Shown piece by piece: positions 29,262 to 38,426 of a stretch of DNA of 64,000 nt. The stretch spans positions 1 to 64,000 of the forward strand of contig NZ_LQAQ01000043.1 of assembly GCF_001583495.1 (NCBI RefSeq), read 5' to 3'. The notes under the pieces were generated by a model. It made no database searches and had not been told where the DNA came from. It saw only the letters and a program-made list of their open reading frames with translations. A program made the translations under genes and the position numbers. The stretch is from Flammeovirga sp. SJP92 (GTDB lineage: Bacteria; Bacteroidota; Bacteroidia; Cytophagales; Flammeovirgaceae). Position 1 is the stretch's first letter. Each line of letters begins with the position of its first letter.

Positions 29262-29575
29262 CGTTATTCATTTAATGATAATGTGAACATTGTTTCTATT
29301 GATTCATGAGCAATTTAATTAGTTCGGTTATGTGTAATCATGTAGGATTAATTAGAAAAAAATACCCCCCTTTTATCCTTACTATTATTAGGTTTTTTAG
29401 AAGGTGAAAACGCTATTTTATTTTTAAATGATAATTCAAATGAAACCAGTAATAATCCATTAGCTCGTTAGGGACAATAAGGTTATAAATGTCAATTAGT
29501 AGTAATTATCCTGCATAATAGGAGGGGATTTTCGGCAATTAGGATTAACGGCCTATGACTACCTAAATATTCTCT
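29262..29575. other. Divergent promoter region between GH2 and sulfatase
   Basis: This gene-free AT-rich stretch must hold both outward promoters. A C-rich tract (ATACCCCCCTTTTA) lies near 29362. No palindrome longer than a few bases was seen, and no minus-7 match was found for GH2. Confidence 0.35.
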
Positions 29576-29583
29576 TAGCTTTG
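29576..29583 (+). promoter_or_regulatory. Minus-7 promoter element of the sulfatase gene
   Basis: TAGCTTTG here is identical to the proposed susC minus-7 box. It ends 30 nt before the chosen sulfatase ATG, against 31 nt at susC. The shared sequence and spacing support both assignments. Confidence 0.5.
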
Positions 29584-29613
29584 GAACAAATCGAATTTAT
29601 AAATGCAGTTGAA

Positions 29614-31125
29614 ATGAAATTATTATATCCATTTTTTTTAAGCTCGATACTATTACTTTTTATATCGTGTAATCAAAAAGAAGAAAAAAAGACATTTGAG
29701 AAACCTAATATTATTTGGGTGATGCTGGAAGATATTTCACATGACTTTGAATGTTATGGAATGCCTGCAGTGAAGACACCAACTTTTAATGCATTAGCAG
29801 AGGAAGGTACAATTTATTATAACTGTTTTGGAACAGCATCCATTTGTTCTACCAACAGATCAGCAATGATGGTGGGTGCACACCAAAGGTTGACCAACAC
29901 TCATCATCATAGAAGTAACAGAGATGAACCTTTGTCAGCACCATTCAAACCTTTTACTTATCAGTTGAAAAAACAAGGATATACTACAATCCTTGGACAC
30001 ACCAATGTAAGAGGAAAAGGACGAAAGATTGATGTCAACTTCAAGCATAATAAAATAGGAGATTGGGATAAGGATTTTGGATTGTTTGATAAATACGATG
30101 AGTTTACGGTAGAAGATCAACCGTTTTTTGCTCAGATACAATTGAACGTTACTCATAGAGGAGATTGGTGGGATCAAGTAAGAGAAGAATCTGCTCATCC
30201 CGTAAATCCGGCAGATGTACAACTGCCACCTGAATACGCAGACCACCCGGCCATTCGTTTGGATTGGGCAAAATATTTGGATCAGGTTGAGTATGCAGAT
30301 GCTGAAATGCAGATGTTGATCGATGAATTAAAAGAGAAAGGCATTTACGAAAATACAGTCATTATTGTAATTGGAGATAACGGTAGATGTAACATCAAAG
30401 GAAAAGGATATTTGTTTGATTCAGGTTCAAGAATTCCTTTGATCATCAAATGGCCAGAAGGATATGAGCATGATGAGGAATCACGTCAGATCATTGCGAG
30501 TACAGATATTACAGCGACGATCTTGGATATTGCAGGTGTTGAACTACCAGACTATCTCACGGGACAATCATTTATTGATGAGAATTTTGATAGAAAAAAC
30601 GTGTATTCTTTCAGAGGTTTATGGGACGAAATACCAGAGCAGTCATGTTCTATTTCAAACGAAGAATTCAGATACATTAGGAATGATAGACCTGATATTC
30701 CTTACGATGCTCACCAAGGTTACTTGGAATGGTACCGTCCAGCAGTGCACGTGATGAGAGCATTGAATGAAAGAGGAGAATTGAATGATATTCAGCAGAA
30801 ATGGTTTTCAGCATCAAAACCCAACGAAGAACTTTACAATATCAAAAATGATCCTTTTGAAGTACACAACTTGGCGAACAATCCAGAATACCGAGATGTA
30901 TTGAAGAAGATGAGAAAAGAAGCTTTGGCAGAAGACAAAAGAATGACGCCAGTTTCTAGCTTCTTTGACCCCAAGCCTGTTCCAGGTTTAGCACCTATTG
31001 AATTCATAAAAGAGTACCACTCCGAAGCTTACAATAAAATGCTTGCAGGTGAGGAAATCGGTCATAGTAAATACATGAAATTATATAAAAAGCACTTAAA
31101 AGAACAGAACAATAAAACTAGATAA
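29614..31125 (+). CDS. S1-type (probably S1_8-like) sulfatase lipoprotein
   Basis: 503 residues from the ATG at 29614, chosen over an upstream TTG because it opens a lipoprotein signal (MKLLYPFFLSSILLLFISC). The sulfatase fold starts KPNIIWVMLEDISHDF. The formylglycine site reads SICSTNRSAMM, with C78 as the expected modified residue. The usual CxPxR has Thr in place of Pro. The following TNTHHHRSNR loop and the metal-site region VIIVIGDNGR are typical of the family. It would hydrolyse sulfate esters on the PUL substrate, outside the cytoplasm. The TTG 33 bp upstream overlaps the TAGCTTTG promoter box, which argues against that start. Confidence 0.85.
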   Translation: MKLLYPFFLSSILLLFISCNQKEEKKTFEKPNIIWVMLEDISHDFECYGMPAVKTPTFNALAEEGTIYYNCFGTASICSTNRSAMMVGAHQRLTNTHHHRSNRDEPLSAPFKPFTYQLKKQGYTTILGHTNVRGKGRKIDVNFKHNKIGDWDKDFGLFDKYDEFTVEDQPFFAQIQLNVTHRGDWWDQVREESAHPVNPADVQLPPEYADHPAIRLDWAKYLDQVEYADAEMQMLIDELKEKGIYENTVIIVIGDNGRCNIKGKGYLFDSGSRIPLIIKWPEGYEHDEESRQIIASTDITATILDIAGVELPDYLTGQSFIDENFDRKNVYSFRGLWDEIPEQSCSISNEEFRYIRNDRPDIPYDAHQGYLEWYRPAVHVMRALNERGELNDIQQKWFSASKPNEELYNIKNDPFEVHNLANNPEYRDVLKKMRKEALAEDKRMTPVSSFFDPKPVPGLAPIEFIKEYHSEAYNKMLAGEEIGHSKYMKLYKKHLKEQNNKTR

Positions 31126-31139
31126 CAAACAGACTATTA

Positions 31140-31208
31140 CATTGTAAACTAAGTTTTCGAAGATTTATAACATTTAGAAATCAGTAGACTCCCGCTTAGT
31201 TTACAGTG
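31140..31208. repeat. Short inverted-repeat element, ends CATTGTAAACTAAG
   Basis: CATTGTAAACTAAG (31140-31153) pairs with CTTAGTTTACAGTG (31195-31208), with one mismatch. The interior (GATTTATAACATTTAGAAAT) matches the inverted right end of the larger element at 61644-62032. It begins 15 bp past the sulfatase stop and could fold into a hairpin in that transcript. Confidence 0.7.
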
Positions 31209-31323
31209 TACTACACTTATTTTACACACTTTAAGCTTTACTTAAGCATTGGTCTAAATGAAAATTTAGATTATAAATAGACGATCTAGTGTGACTACTT
31301 GACATAGCATATCAATTTTACCA

Positions 31324-31352
31324 AAAGGCCTTAATTTTTAAGGTCTTTTTTT
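31324..31352 (+). terminator. Rho-independent terminator downstream of the sulfatase
   Basis: AAGGCCTTAA (31325-31334) pairs with TTAAGGTCTT (31338-31347), with one G-T wobble and a 3-nt loop, followed by T residues. It is about 200 bp after the sulfatase stop. The rest of the 31126-31478 gap holds the repeat at 31140 and a TATATTCG minus-7-like box at 31413. Confidence 0.65.
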
Positions 31353-31478
31353 AATCCTATTTAAAAATGTTAATTAATATATTCTGCTTCATCTTTTTCA
31401 TATTTCAATATTTATATTCGGTAAATAAGCTGGTTTATACCGACTTAATAGTGTCAAAAACTTTAATCTAATAAGACG

Positions 31479-32312
31479 ATGATGAACATTGAGAAAATCA
31501 AAAACTACAATCAAAAACTCCTTGCATTTATTGGAACATTAGTTCTCCTAATTGTGATTATTGGGTTCTTATCTTTATTGGTATTTGTGCTGAGTGAGAT
31601 AGGTAGTTCCTTTACAAGGGAAGAAAATAATATGGGGATAATTGCTCAGGAAGAAGTACAAGAACTTGAACAAGAAAACAAGAGGAAACAAGTAATCTCT
31701 TACAATTTACCTCAACTTGTAGATACTGTAAATCTTATATATATGATTCCAGTATCGCATAAAACCTTAAAAAAGGCAGAAGATATTAATGAAGATGATA
31801 CATCACCCCGAAGTTCTAGTTATAGTAAAACAAGTGCTAGGTATTCAAAAAGGTACAATGGCAATTTCAATAACCTTTTGATTTATGATCATATGAAAGG
31901 GGAGACGACTAAGCTTTATCAAGGCAGAATGCATTTTGATTACATTAAAACAGAATATTTTGAGGACGATATTCTTCTTTTGTTCAAAGCATCCACAAAA
32001 GATACAAACAAAGATGGAGTGATTGATCATAAAGATTTAAAGTCTCTGTTACTTTATTCTTTAAAAGATAAAAAGTTAAGAACAGTCACCTTAGAAAAAA
32101 CAGATATATATCAATACAGTTTTGTTGAAGATAAAAAAGAGCTCTTGATTGAATTTGGTATTGATTATAATAAAGATGGAAAGTATAATGCTTCTGTAGA
32201 ACCGACTCTGATTAAGAAATACGATTATAAAAATGATCAACTTCTTGATGTAATTGATCCCACTCTTACAGACGAGTTACAGAAACAACTTCAAGGAACG
32301 CTTTCAAAATAA
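31479..32312 (+). CDS. Membrane-anchored hypothetical protein with two EF-hand-like calcium loops
   Basis: 277 residues, not recognised. One membrane segment is near the N-terminus (about 15-40, LLAFIGTLVLLIVIIGFLSL). It is followed by a charged linker and a soluble domain that should face the periplasm. Two canonical EF-hand-type loops are visible: DTNKDGVIDHKD (about 170-181) and DYNKDGKYNASVEP (about 228-241). Such loops bind calcium in calmodulin-like and dockerin-like proteins. The surrounding strands read like a TolB- or propeller-like periplasmic protein, which is only a guess. A possible minus-7 box TATATTCG (31413-31420) lies 58 nt upstream. It stands alone on its strand. Confidence 0.75.
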   Translation: MMNIEKIKNYNQKLLAFIGTLVLLIVIIGFLSLLVFVLSEIGSSFTREENNMGIIAQEEVQELEQENKRKQVISYNLPQLVDTVNLIYMIPVSHKTLKKAEDINEDDTSPRSSSYSKTSARYSKRYNGNFNNLLIYDHMKGETTKLYQGRMHFDYIKTEYFEDDILLLFKASTKDTNKDGVIDHKDLKSLLLYSLKDKKLRTVTLEKTDIYQYSFVEDKKELLIEFGIDYNKDGKYNASVEPTLIKKYDYKNDQLLDVIDPTLTDELQKQLQGTLSK

Positions 32313-32555
32313 TTTTGAACGAAGCTCTTTCAATAATTTTGATTATCAATATGGATGAATATAAACAAGTTTATTTATTCGATTTTTAGACTTTAAATTA
32401 TTCTTATTACAATGAAAAATATCCAATTAGGATTTGTTTGGATATAAATAATGTTCAATATGAAACATTATGATGTTAAACTAAGTATAAATATTCAGAA
32501 GTTAGATGAATGCACTTTAAAAAGTGATTAAAGAATTGAGAGAGTTAAGTTCATG

Positions 32556-32592
32556 AAACACCTCGTTGGTCTTGTCAGCGAGGTGTTTTTTT
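32556..32592 (+). terminator. Strong Rho-independent terminator
   Basis: AAACACCTCG (32556-32565) pairs perfectly with CGAGGTGTTT (32579-32588), followed by T residues. It is 244 bp beyond the EF-hand gene, with no ORF between. It either ends a long 3' UTR or an unannotated small RNA. Confidence 0.8.
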
Positions 32593-32595
32593 ATT

Positions 32596-32841
32596 TTAAG
32601 TACAAATTCAAAATTATCTAATACTAATTCTATTTATTGTTTTGCGATTACTTCCTTCAAAAAACTTTCAATAGAACCACTATTAATACGTTTTTTAGCG
32701 TTATACTAATTCTATTTATTGTTTTGCGATTACTTCCTTCAAAAAACTTTCAATAGAACCACTATTAATACGTTTTTTAGCGTTGTACTCACAAAAAATA
32801 AATTAGAATGAACTATGATTTATTTTTGACTTAGTACTTAA
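32596..32841. repeat. TTAA-bounded MITE-like element with internal 82-bp tandem duplication
   Basis: The terminal inverted repeats are TTAAGTACAAATTCAAAA (32596) and, at the other end, the complement of TTAAGTACTAAGTCAAAA (ends 32841). The interior matches the reverse complement of the 163-bp element at 62035-62197. An 82-bp block is repeated exactly: 32621-32702 and 32703-32784. Without the extra copy this element would be 164 bp. No ORF lies inside. It ends 41 bp from the stop of the decarboxylase gene. Confidence 0.85.
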
Positions 32842-32881
32842 ATAGACAGTACTATAAGCTATTTCTCATTGCCTTTAACAT

Positions 32882-34126
32882 TCAGGGTTGATGAAAATTA
32901 ACATTATACCCCTTTAAATCTTCCACCAAAGGAGCTAATTTCTCTATAGTCACATGTTCCATAATTACCACTTTATACCAAGATGGATTATGGTGAACAT
33001 CAGGTACAAGTCCATATTTTGAAGCAATCTCTGGGGCAATTCCTTTTGCTTTCATGGTAATAATGTTAGATGCTTCACTTCTAAAATAGGAGATTCCAAT
33101 TTCGTCTAATTTATGTGTGAACCAATCACCTCTTTTACTTAAAATATAGATTTTCTCACGCATACCATAAGGACCATACGTCAAAAGTATCATCCAAATA
33201 GCAATTGCATTGGCTCCTGATCTACTGCCTATCATTGTGAAATCATCGCCTTGTACATAATCTGCTTTTGTATTGCCGTATTTCATCCAATCTTTTCTCA
33301 CTAAGAAAAGTCCAGTGCCGTAAGGTGCTTGAAGCATTTTATGGGCGTCTAGGGTAACGGATGAAATGTCTTCATTTCGGAAATCTAGATTATGTTGTTT
33401 ATGAGAGAACGGAAAGAAGAAACCGCCGTAAGCACCATCAATATGAAGTTTAAATTCAAGCTTTTTAGCTTTAAGTGTAGTTGTATAAATGTTTACATCA
33501 TCTACTGATCCAAACATTGTAGTCATCATATTGGCAATTACAATGAAGTATTTCTTACCATCCGCTAACGCTTGTTCAATATTTTCATTTAAGGAATCTT
33601 GAAGTAACGCTCTTTCATTTTCAGAGACTTTAACCTGATAATAGGAAAGTGATAAGATGTTGGATGCCTTAGCCATGGAATAATGACTGTCTTGAGAGGC
33701 AATGATCGCTATTTCTTCATTGGTAGCATTAAACTCTTCTTTAAAATAATTTCTGTAAATCCAGATGGCCTGCATATTGGCTTCTGTTCCACCTGCTGCA
33801 ACGTAGCCGTCAATACTTTTGGGTTGTCCTTTTAAGATGTCAACACCACATATTTCAATAAGTTCTCTTTCAATGTCTTGAGTGCCTTTGAAAAAGCTCT
33901 CGCTTTCCCCTTGTGTATGACAGCCAATATGGTTAGGATTGTGTAAGAGTGAAGTGATGAAAGGAGCTTCTTTTAGAAAAGGAGCATCTTCCGGAAAGAC
34001 TTTACTGTCAAGATGTGATCCTGGTACACCGAGTGAGTTGTTTCCAAAATAATCCCTGTTTTCTTTTAAGGCGTTAAAAATTCGTTGCCTGATTTCTTCT
34101 TTAGTTTTCTTTTCCCAAATATGCAT
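32882..34126 (-). CDS. Group II pyridoxal-phosphate-dependent decarboxylase
   Basis: 414 residues from the ATG at 34126. An upstream in-frame TTG at 34156 overlaps the promoter box and is rejected. The PLP fold is clear: SIDGYVAAGGTEANMQAIW, the aspartate region LHIDGAYGGFFFPF, and the Schiff-base lysine K263 in LDAHKMLQAPYGTG. Members remove the alpha-carboxyl group from amino acids such as tyrosine, histidine, glutamate or aspartate. The substrate is not determinable by eye. There is no signal peptide, so it is cytosolic. It is monocistronic, with a 19-bp stem hairpin upstream and a MITE downstream. The C-terminus is shorter than in eukaryotic glutamate decarboxylases. Confidence 0.85.
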   Translation of the reverse strand: MHIWEKKTKEEIRQRIFNALKENRDYFGNNSLGVPGSHLDSKVFPEDAPFLKEAPFITSLLHNPNHIGCHTQGESESFFKGTQDIERELIEICGVDILKGQPKSIDGYVAAGGTEANMQAIWIYRNYFKEEFNATNEEIAIIASQDSHYSMAKASNILSLSYYQVKVSENERALLQDSLNENIEQALADGKKYFIVIANMMTTMFGSVDDVNIYTTTLKAKKLEFKLHIDGAYGGFFFPFSHKQHNLDFRNEDISSVTLDAHKMLQAPYGTGLFLVRKDWMKYGNTKADYVQGDDFTMIGSRSGANAIAIWMILLTYGPYGMREKIYILSKRGDWFTHKLDEIGISYFRSEASNIITMKAKGIAPEIASKYGLVPDVHHNPSWYKVVIMEHVTIEKLAPLVEDLKGYNVNFHQP

Positions 34127-34153
34127 TTCGATGGTTAGTAAGATTGTGGAATG

Positions 34154-34161
34154 CAAAAATA
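34154..34161 (-). promoter_or_regulatory. Minus-7 promoter element of the decarboxylase gene
   Basis: TATTTTTG on the minus strand matches TAnnTTTG exactly. It ends 27 nt before the ATG at 34126. That is the same spacing class as the susC and sulfatase promoters. Confidence 0.5.
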
Positions 34162-34214
34162 CGAAAAAAATCAGGGATTAGGTTAGTTAGGATAAAGTAT
34201 GATTTAAAATAGAA

Positions 34215-34268
34215 GAGGGAAAGAGTAGTTCATTATTGCATGTAACATTATGAACTACTCTTTCCCTC
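34215..34268. terminator. Long perfect hairpin between GH94 and decarboxylase
   Basis: GAGGGAAAGAGTAGTTCAT (34215-34233) pairs without mismatch with ATGAACTACTCTTTCCCTC (34250-34268), leaving a 16-nt loop. It is 24 bp past the GH94 stop and so probably ends that operon. The following T-run on the minus strand is weak, so an RNA-stabilising role is also possible. Confidence 0.65.
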
Positions 34269-34292
34269 AAGAGCAATTTTATTGTTTCAAAC

Positions 34293-36752
34293 TTATTTCA
34301 TTTTAACAATAACATCATGTTTTCCTTCTCCAAGAATTGGAACAATATTGCCTTCTATCTTTTCACCATTGACCACAATTTCAGCAACACCTTTACTCGA
34401 TCCATTAGGGTTTTGAATTGTAATCTTGTAAGTGCCGCCTCTAAATTTACGGTTGATGGTATATTCCTTCCAATCTGTTGGGATACACGGATCAATCAAT
34501 AAACCATTGTACTCAGGCTGAACCCCTAAAATATAGTGCATCAGCGTATAGAAATTCCATGCGGCAGTTCCTGACAGCCAACTGTTTTTTCCTTCACCAG
34601 GAATGTAAGCATCTTTACCAGCAATCATTTGACAATACACGTAAGGCTCTACTTTATGTAACTGTTGAATCTCTTCTAAATAAGAAGGGCAAATCTTTTT
34701 GAAGTAATCAAAAGCTTGATCACCTCTTCCCAGTTTTGTTTCACCAATCACAATCCAAGGGTTATTATGACAGAAAATACCTGCATTTTCCTTGTATCCT
34801 TTTGGATAGGTAGAGATTTCACCGTATTCAATTTTATACTCTGTAAAAGCAGGGTTATTCAGTACAATTCCATAAGGGGTATCCAATCTTTCTTTTACAC
34901 TATCTAAGGCTTTCTCAACCATTCCATCTTCCAAACCGATTTCTGCCATTGAGCACCAACCTTGAGATTCAATAAAGATTTTGCCTTCCTCATTTTCATC
35001 AGACCCTACTTTATTTCCATAGAAATCATATGCTCTCAAGAACCAATTGCCGTCCCAACCTTTCGTTTTTACAGCGTTTTTCATGGCTTCCACGAACTTC
35101 GATGCTCTTTCAGCTTCCTCCGTTTTGCCTAATTCTTTACATAGTTGAATGTACTCAGTACCATATACAACAAAGAGACCAGCAATCATCACAGATTCAG
35201 CTTTTGAGCCTTCAGTATTGTTTTCTGTTGTTTGGAAAGATTCATTCGGATCTGTAGAGAAGCAGTTCAAGTTCAGGCAGTCGTTCCAGTCTGCTCTACC
35301 AATTAATGGTAATCCATTAGGCCCTAAATTATTAATGACATGATTGAAAGAAATCGTTAAGTGATCAAATAACGTTTGGGCAAGGTCAGGATTATTATCA
35401 AACGGAACCATCTCTTCTAAAATAGAGAAATCTCCAGACTCTTTGATGTAACTTACTGTACCTAAAATCAGCCACATTGGATCATCATTAAACCCTCCAC
35501 CAATGGCATCATTTCCTCTTTTTGTTAATGGTTGATATTGGTGATAACAACCGCCGTCAGGGAATTGAGTAGATGCAATGTCAATAATTCTTTCCCTTGC
35601 TCTTTCTGGAACCTGATGAACGAAACCAATTAAATCTTGATTGGAATCTCTAAAGCCCATACCACGACCGATTCCTACTTCAAAGAATGAAGCGGATCTT
35701 GACATATTGAATGTGACCATGCACTGGTATTGATTCCAGATATTGACCATTCTATTTAAACGATCGTCTTCATGCTCTAATGAAATAATCGAAAGTAAAT
35801 TGGTCCAATAATCGGCAAGTTCTGTTAAAGCTTGATCCACTTTTTCCACTGAATCAAACTTCCCAATCAATTCTTTGGCTTTTGTCTTATTAATTACCCC
35901 TTTGCTTTCCCATTTTTCATCTTCCTTATTTTCAACGTAACCCAAGATGAAAATCAAGTCTGTACTTTCACCAGCTTTCAATGTGATTTCCTTATAATGA
36001 GAAGCGATAGGCGACCACCCGTGAGCTTCAGAATTTCTTGGAGCACCATCTAAAACAGCTTGTGGATTAGAAAATTCATTGTACAATCCGATGAATGATT
36101 CTCTATCTGTATCATACCCATCAATTTCAGCATTCAAGTGATAGAAAGCATAATGATTTCTTCGCTCTTTGTATTCTGTTTTATGGTATAAAGTAGCACC
36201 ATCAATCTCTACTTCACCTGTAGATAAGTTTCTCTGTAGGTTGTTTTGATCGTCTTCAGCATTCCAGAGACACCATTCATTATATGAAAATAACTTGAAA
36301 GTTTTCTCTGTATTACTATTATTCTTTAACGTCATCTTTTGGATTTCACACCAATGACCTAACGGAATAAAGAACGTAACTTCAGCTTCTAGCTCATTCT
36401 TTACCCCTTTGATTTTTGTGTAACTTAAACCGTGACGGCATTCGTATTCATCCAGTTCCGTTTTCACAGGTTTCCAACCTGGAGACCACATTGTATCTCC
36501 TTCTTTGATATAGAAATAACGACCGCCATTATCCATCGGTACATTGTTGTATCTATACCTATTCAATCTTCTGAACTTGGCATCTTTGTAAAAAGAGTAC
36601 CCGCCGGCCGTATTGGAAACTAATGAGAAAAAGTCTTCATTTCCTAAATAGTTGATCCACGGAAATGGAGTGGCAGGGTTGGTGATGACATATTCTTTTT
36701 TAGCGTCATCAAAATAACCGAATTTCTTGTTTTTTGCAGTTGTAACTGTCAT
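34293..36752 (-). CDS. GH94 family beta-glucan disaccharide phosphorylase (cellobiose- or laminaribiose-type)
   Basis: 819 residues with no signal peptide, so cytosolic. It has an N-terminal supersandwich domain and an (alpha/alpha)6 barrel. The motif [16 protein letters not shown] holds the general acid (D491, position comparable to the cellobiose phosphorylase Asp). [17 protein letters not shown] and [17 protein letters not shown] are other family motifs. GH94 enzymes phosphorolyse beta-linked disaccharides to glucose 1-phosphate plus a sugar, saving ATP. It is the last of three genes with 10-11 bp spacings after the GH3 enzyme and the GPH transporter. Context supports a beta-gluco-oligosaccharide, but beta-1,3 versus beta-1,4 cannot be told apart. 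Confidence 0.9.
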   Translation of the reverse strand: MTVTTAKNKKFGYFDDAKKEYVITNPATPFPWINYLGNEDFFSLVSNTAGGYSFYKDAKFRRLNRYRYNNVPMDNGGRYFYIKEGDTMWSPGWKPVKTELDEYECRHGLSYTKIKGVKNELEAEVTFFIPLGHWCEIQKMTLKNNSNTEKTFKLFSYNEWCLWNAEDDQNNLQRNLSTGEVEIDGATLYHKTEYKERRNHYAFYHLNAEIDGYDTDRESFIGLYNEFSNPQAVLDGAPRNSEAHGWSPIASHYKEITLKAGESTDLIFILGYVENKEDEKWESKGVINKTKAKELIGKFDSVEKVDQALTELADYWTNLLSIISLEHEDDRLNRMVNIWNQYQCMVTFNMSRSASFFEVGIGRGMGFRDSNQDLIGFVHQVPERARERIIDIASTQFPDGGCYHQYQPLTKRGNDAIGGGFNDDPMWLILGTVSYIKESGDFSILEEMVPFDNNPDLAQTLFDHLTISFNHVINNLGPNGLPLIGRADWNDCLNLNCFSTDPNESFQTTENNTEGSKAESVMIAGLFVVYGTEYIQLCKELGKTEEAERASKFVEAMKNAVKTKGWDGNWFLRAYDFYGNKVGSDENEEGKIFIESQGWCSMAEIGLEDGMVEKALDSVKERLDTPYGIVLNNPAFTEYKIEYGEISTYPKGYKENAGIFCHNNPWIVIGETKLGRGDQAFDYFKKICPSYLEEIQQLHKVEPYVYCQMIAGKDAYIPGEGKNSWLSGTAAWNFYTLMHYILGVQPEYNGLLIDPCIPTDWKEYTINRKFRGGTYKITIQNPNGSSKGVAEIVVNGEKIEGNIVPILGEGKHDVIVKMK

Positions 36753-36763
36753 TTTATTTAATT

Positions 36764-38416
36764 TTATAATGCTTTTTCTAGTACGTTTTCATGGGAGTTA
36801 TTTCCTTCCGTCTCTCTCCTCTTATTTAATTCAACATTGATTTTTTGGAGGAAAAAGTCATTGAGAGGATAAAAAGTCATAAGTCCTGCTCCAACAAGCG
36901 CCACAAGGGCAGGAGCCCAGCTCATCAGTATTTTAATGCCAGGAATAGCGCCTTCAATTGTGGTATGATCAAGTCCATCATAATGATACGCACTTAATAC
37001 AAAACCAATAATAGCGGCCGCAATTCCACCTCCGAACTTAGTGGCAAAGGATCCCGCGGAGTAAATAAGACCTGTTGCTCTTCTGCCATTGGTGTATTCT
37101 GAGTAATCGGCGGCATCTCCTAGCATTGCAAAGAATAGTGTTGGTAATATTGCTGAAGCAAATTCAGAAATAATGCCCAATGTAAAGATGGCACTGATGT
37201 CGGTAGTTCCACAAAAGATAAGTAATGCATTGAACAAAGCGGAAAGTAATAAAGCATAAATGAAAAGCTTTTTCTTACCGTATTTTTTACCCAATGAAGC
37301 CGTAGCCATTGCTCCTCCAATTGAAGCGATAGTTAGCCCAATCATATAAGAAGCAGCAAGTAGTTGATCATTAAGATAATGAGTGAAGTAAATCACAACA
37401 ATACCCTGTTTGATTGAATTATAGATATTGAATAATAATCCGATGATCAATAAAATCAGCCAAGGTTTATTATTTATTAAATCCAAAAAGTCTTTTTTCA
37501 AATCTGTTTTTTGACTTTTAGGAGGTGCTATTCTCTCTTTTGTGCTATAAAAAGTGACAAACATGAATAAGGTCAAAAACACACTCATGATATAAATAGC
37601 TGTGCTGTATCCTTTTTTCTGATTGATGATAGAAAAGCTTTCTTTTGTTAGGTTTTCCTCACCATTTACAGCAAAAGTATATTCAAAGTCGGCTTCCATA
37701 AGGAAACTTTTACTTGGTGTAATACTTTGATCTTCAATATTGGCATCAACCCATTGAAAAGTAGCTATACCATTTTCAGTTTTGATATTCGCATTCGGAA
37801 CATCATTTGGTGCTGAAACAGTGACCAAATAACTGTCTACTGTCTTTTGTTTTAATTGAATTGTAGGGCTCACATTACCAAATGTAGCTACTAAATACAA
37901 TAAAGCACCTTGCACTACCATACCACCTGTAAACGCGCCTACCATTCTAAAACTTCCCAATGATGTTCTCTCTTTGTCATTTCCAGTCATTACCGCCATG
38001 AGTGCTCCGTAAGGAATGTTATTGGCAGTATAAATCAAGGTGAAAAGAATGTACGTTACATACGCATAGATTACTTTTCCATCATCGTTTAAATCTGGAG
38101 TAGTAAAAAGAAGGGCCAAAATAGCACCCAAAGGAATGGCTGTCCATAAGATCCATGGACGAAATTTTCCATACTTGGATTCAGTCCTGTCACCGATTAT
38201 ACCCATAAAGACATCACTAAGCCCATCACTTGATCTTGCTACAAGCATCAGAACCCCCACAACTGCAGGAGCAATGCCAAAGACATCAGTATAAAAAATT
38301 AATAAAAATGTTGCTACACCTCTCCAAGCAATATTGGCGGCTCCATCCCCCAGAGCATAACCAATTTTTTCCTTTAGTGGTAAAGGTTGATTGGAGGTCG
38401 TTAATTCTGTTTTCAT
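36764..38416 (-). CDS. GPH-family (glycoside-pentoside-hexuronide) sugar:cation symporter with large periplasmic insert
   Basis: 550 residues. The N-terminus [20 protein letters not shown] and the loop [17 protein letters not shown] are characteristic of GPH symporters. Twelve membrane segments can be drawn. Between segments 5 and 6 (about residues 185-270) lies a hydrophilic stretch, on the periplasmic side by inside-out counting, with beta-rich sequence such as [17 protein letters not shown]. Most GPH transporters are about 450-500 residues, so this insert explains the extra length. The gene lies between the GH3 and GH94 genes (10 and 11 bp gaps) and likely brings the GH94 substrate across the inner membrane. 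Confidence 0.85.
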   Translation of the reverse strand: MKTELTTSNQPLPLKEKIGYALGDGAANIAWRGVATFLLIFYTDVFGIAPAVVGVLMLVARSSDGLSDVFMGIIGDRTESKYGKFRPWILWTAIPLGAILALLFTTPDLNDDGKVIYAYVTYILFTLIYTANNIPYGALMAVMTGNDKERTSLGSFRMVGAFTGGMVVQGALLYLVATFGNVSPTIQLKQKTVDSYLVTVSAPNDVPNANIKTENGIATFQWVDANIEDQSITPSKSFLMEADFEYTFAVNGEENLTKESFSIINQKKGYSTAIYIMSVFLTLFMFVTFYSTKERIAPPKSQKTDLKKDFLDLINNKPWLILLIIGLLFNIYNSIKQGIVVIYFTHYLNDQLLAASYMIGLTIASIGGAMATASLGKKYGKKKLFIYALLLSALFNALLIFCGTTDISAIFTLGIISEFASAILPTLFFAMLGDAADYSEYTNGRRATGLIYSAGSFATKFGGGIAAAIIGFVLSAYHYDGLDHTTIEGAIPGIKILMSWAPALVALVGAGLMTFYPLNDFFLQKINVELNKRRETEGNNSHENVLEKAL

Positions 38417-38426
38417 AAGTTAGATT

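Noticed and set aside
29581-29613. TTG at 29581 as the sulfatase start
   Set aside because: It overlaps the TAGCTTTG promoter box, and ATG 29614 begins a proper lipoprotein signal.
31479-32312. EF-hand protein as a dockerin/cellulosome component
   Set aside because: The loops are isolated and 58 residues apart, not the duplicated dockerin module, and no cohesin gene is present.
34127-34156. TTG at 34156 as the decarboxylase start
   Set aside because: It lies within the minus-7 box; ATG 34126 fits better.
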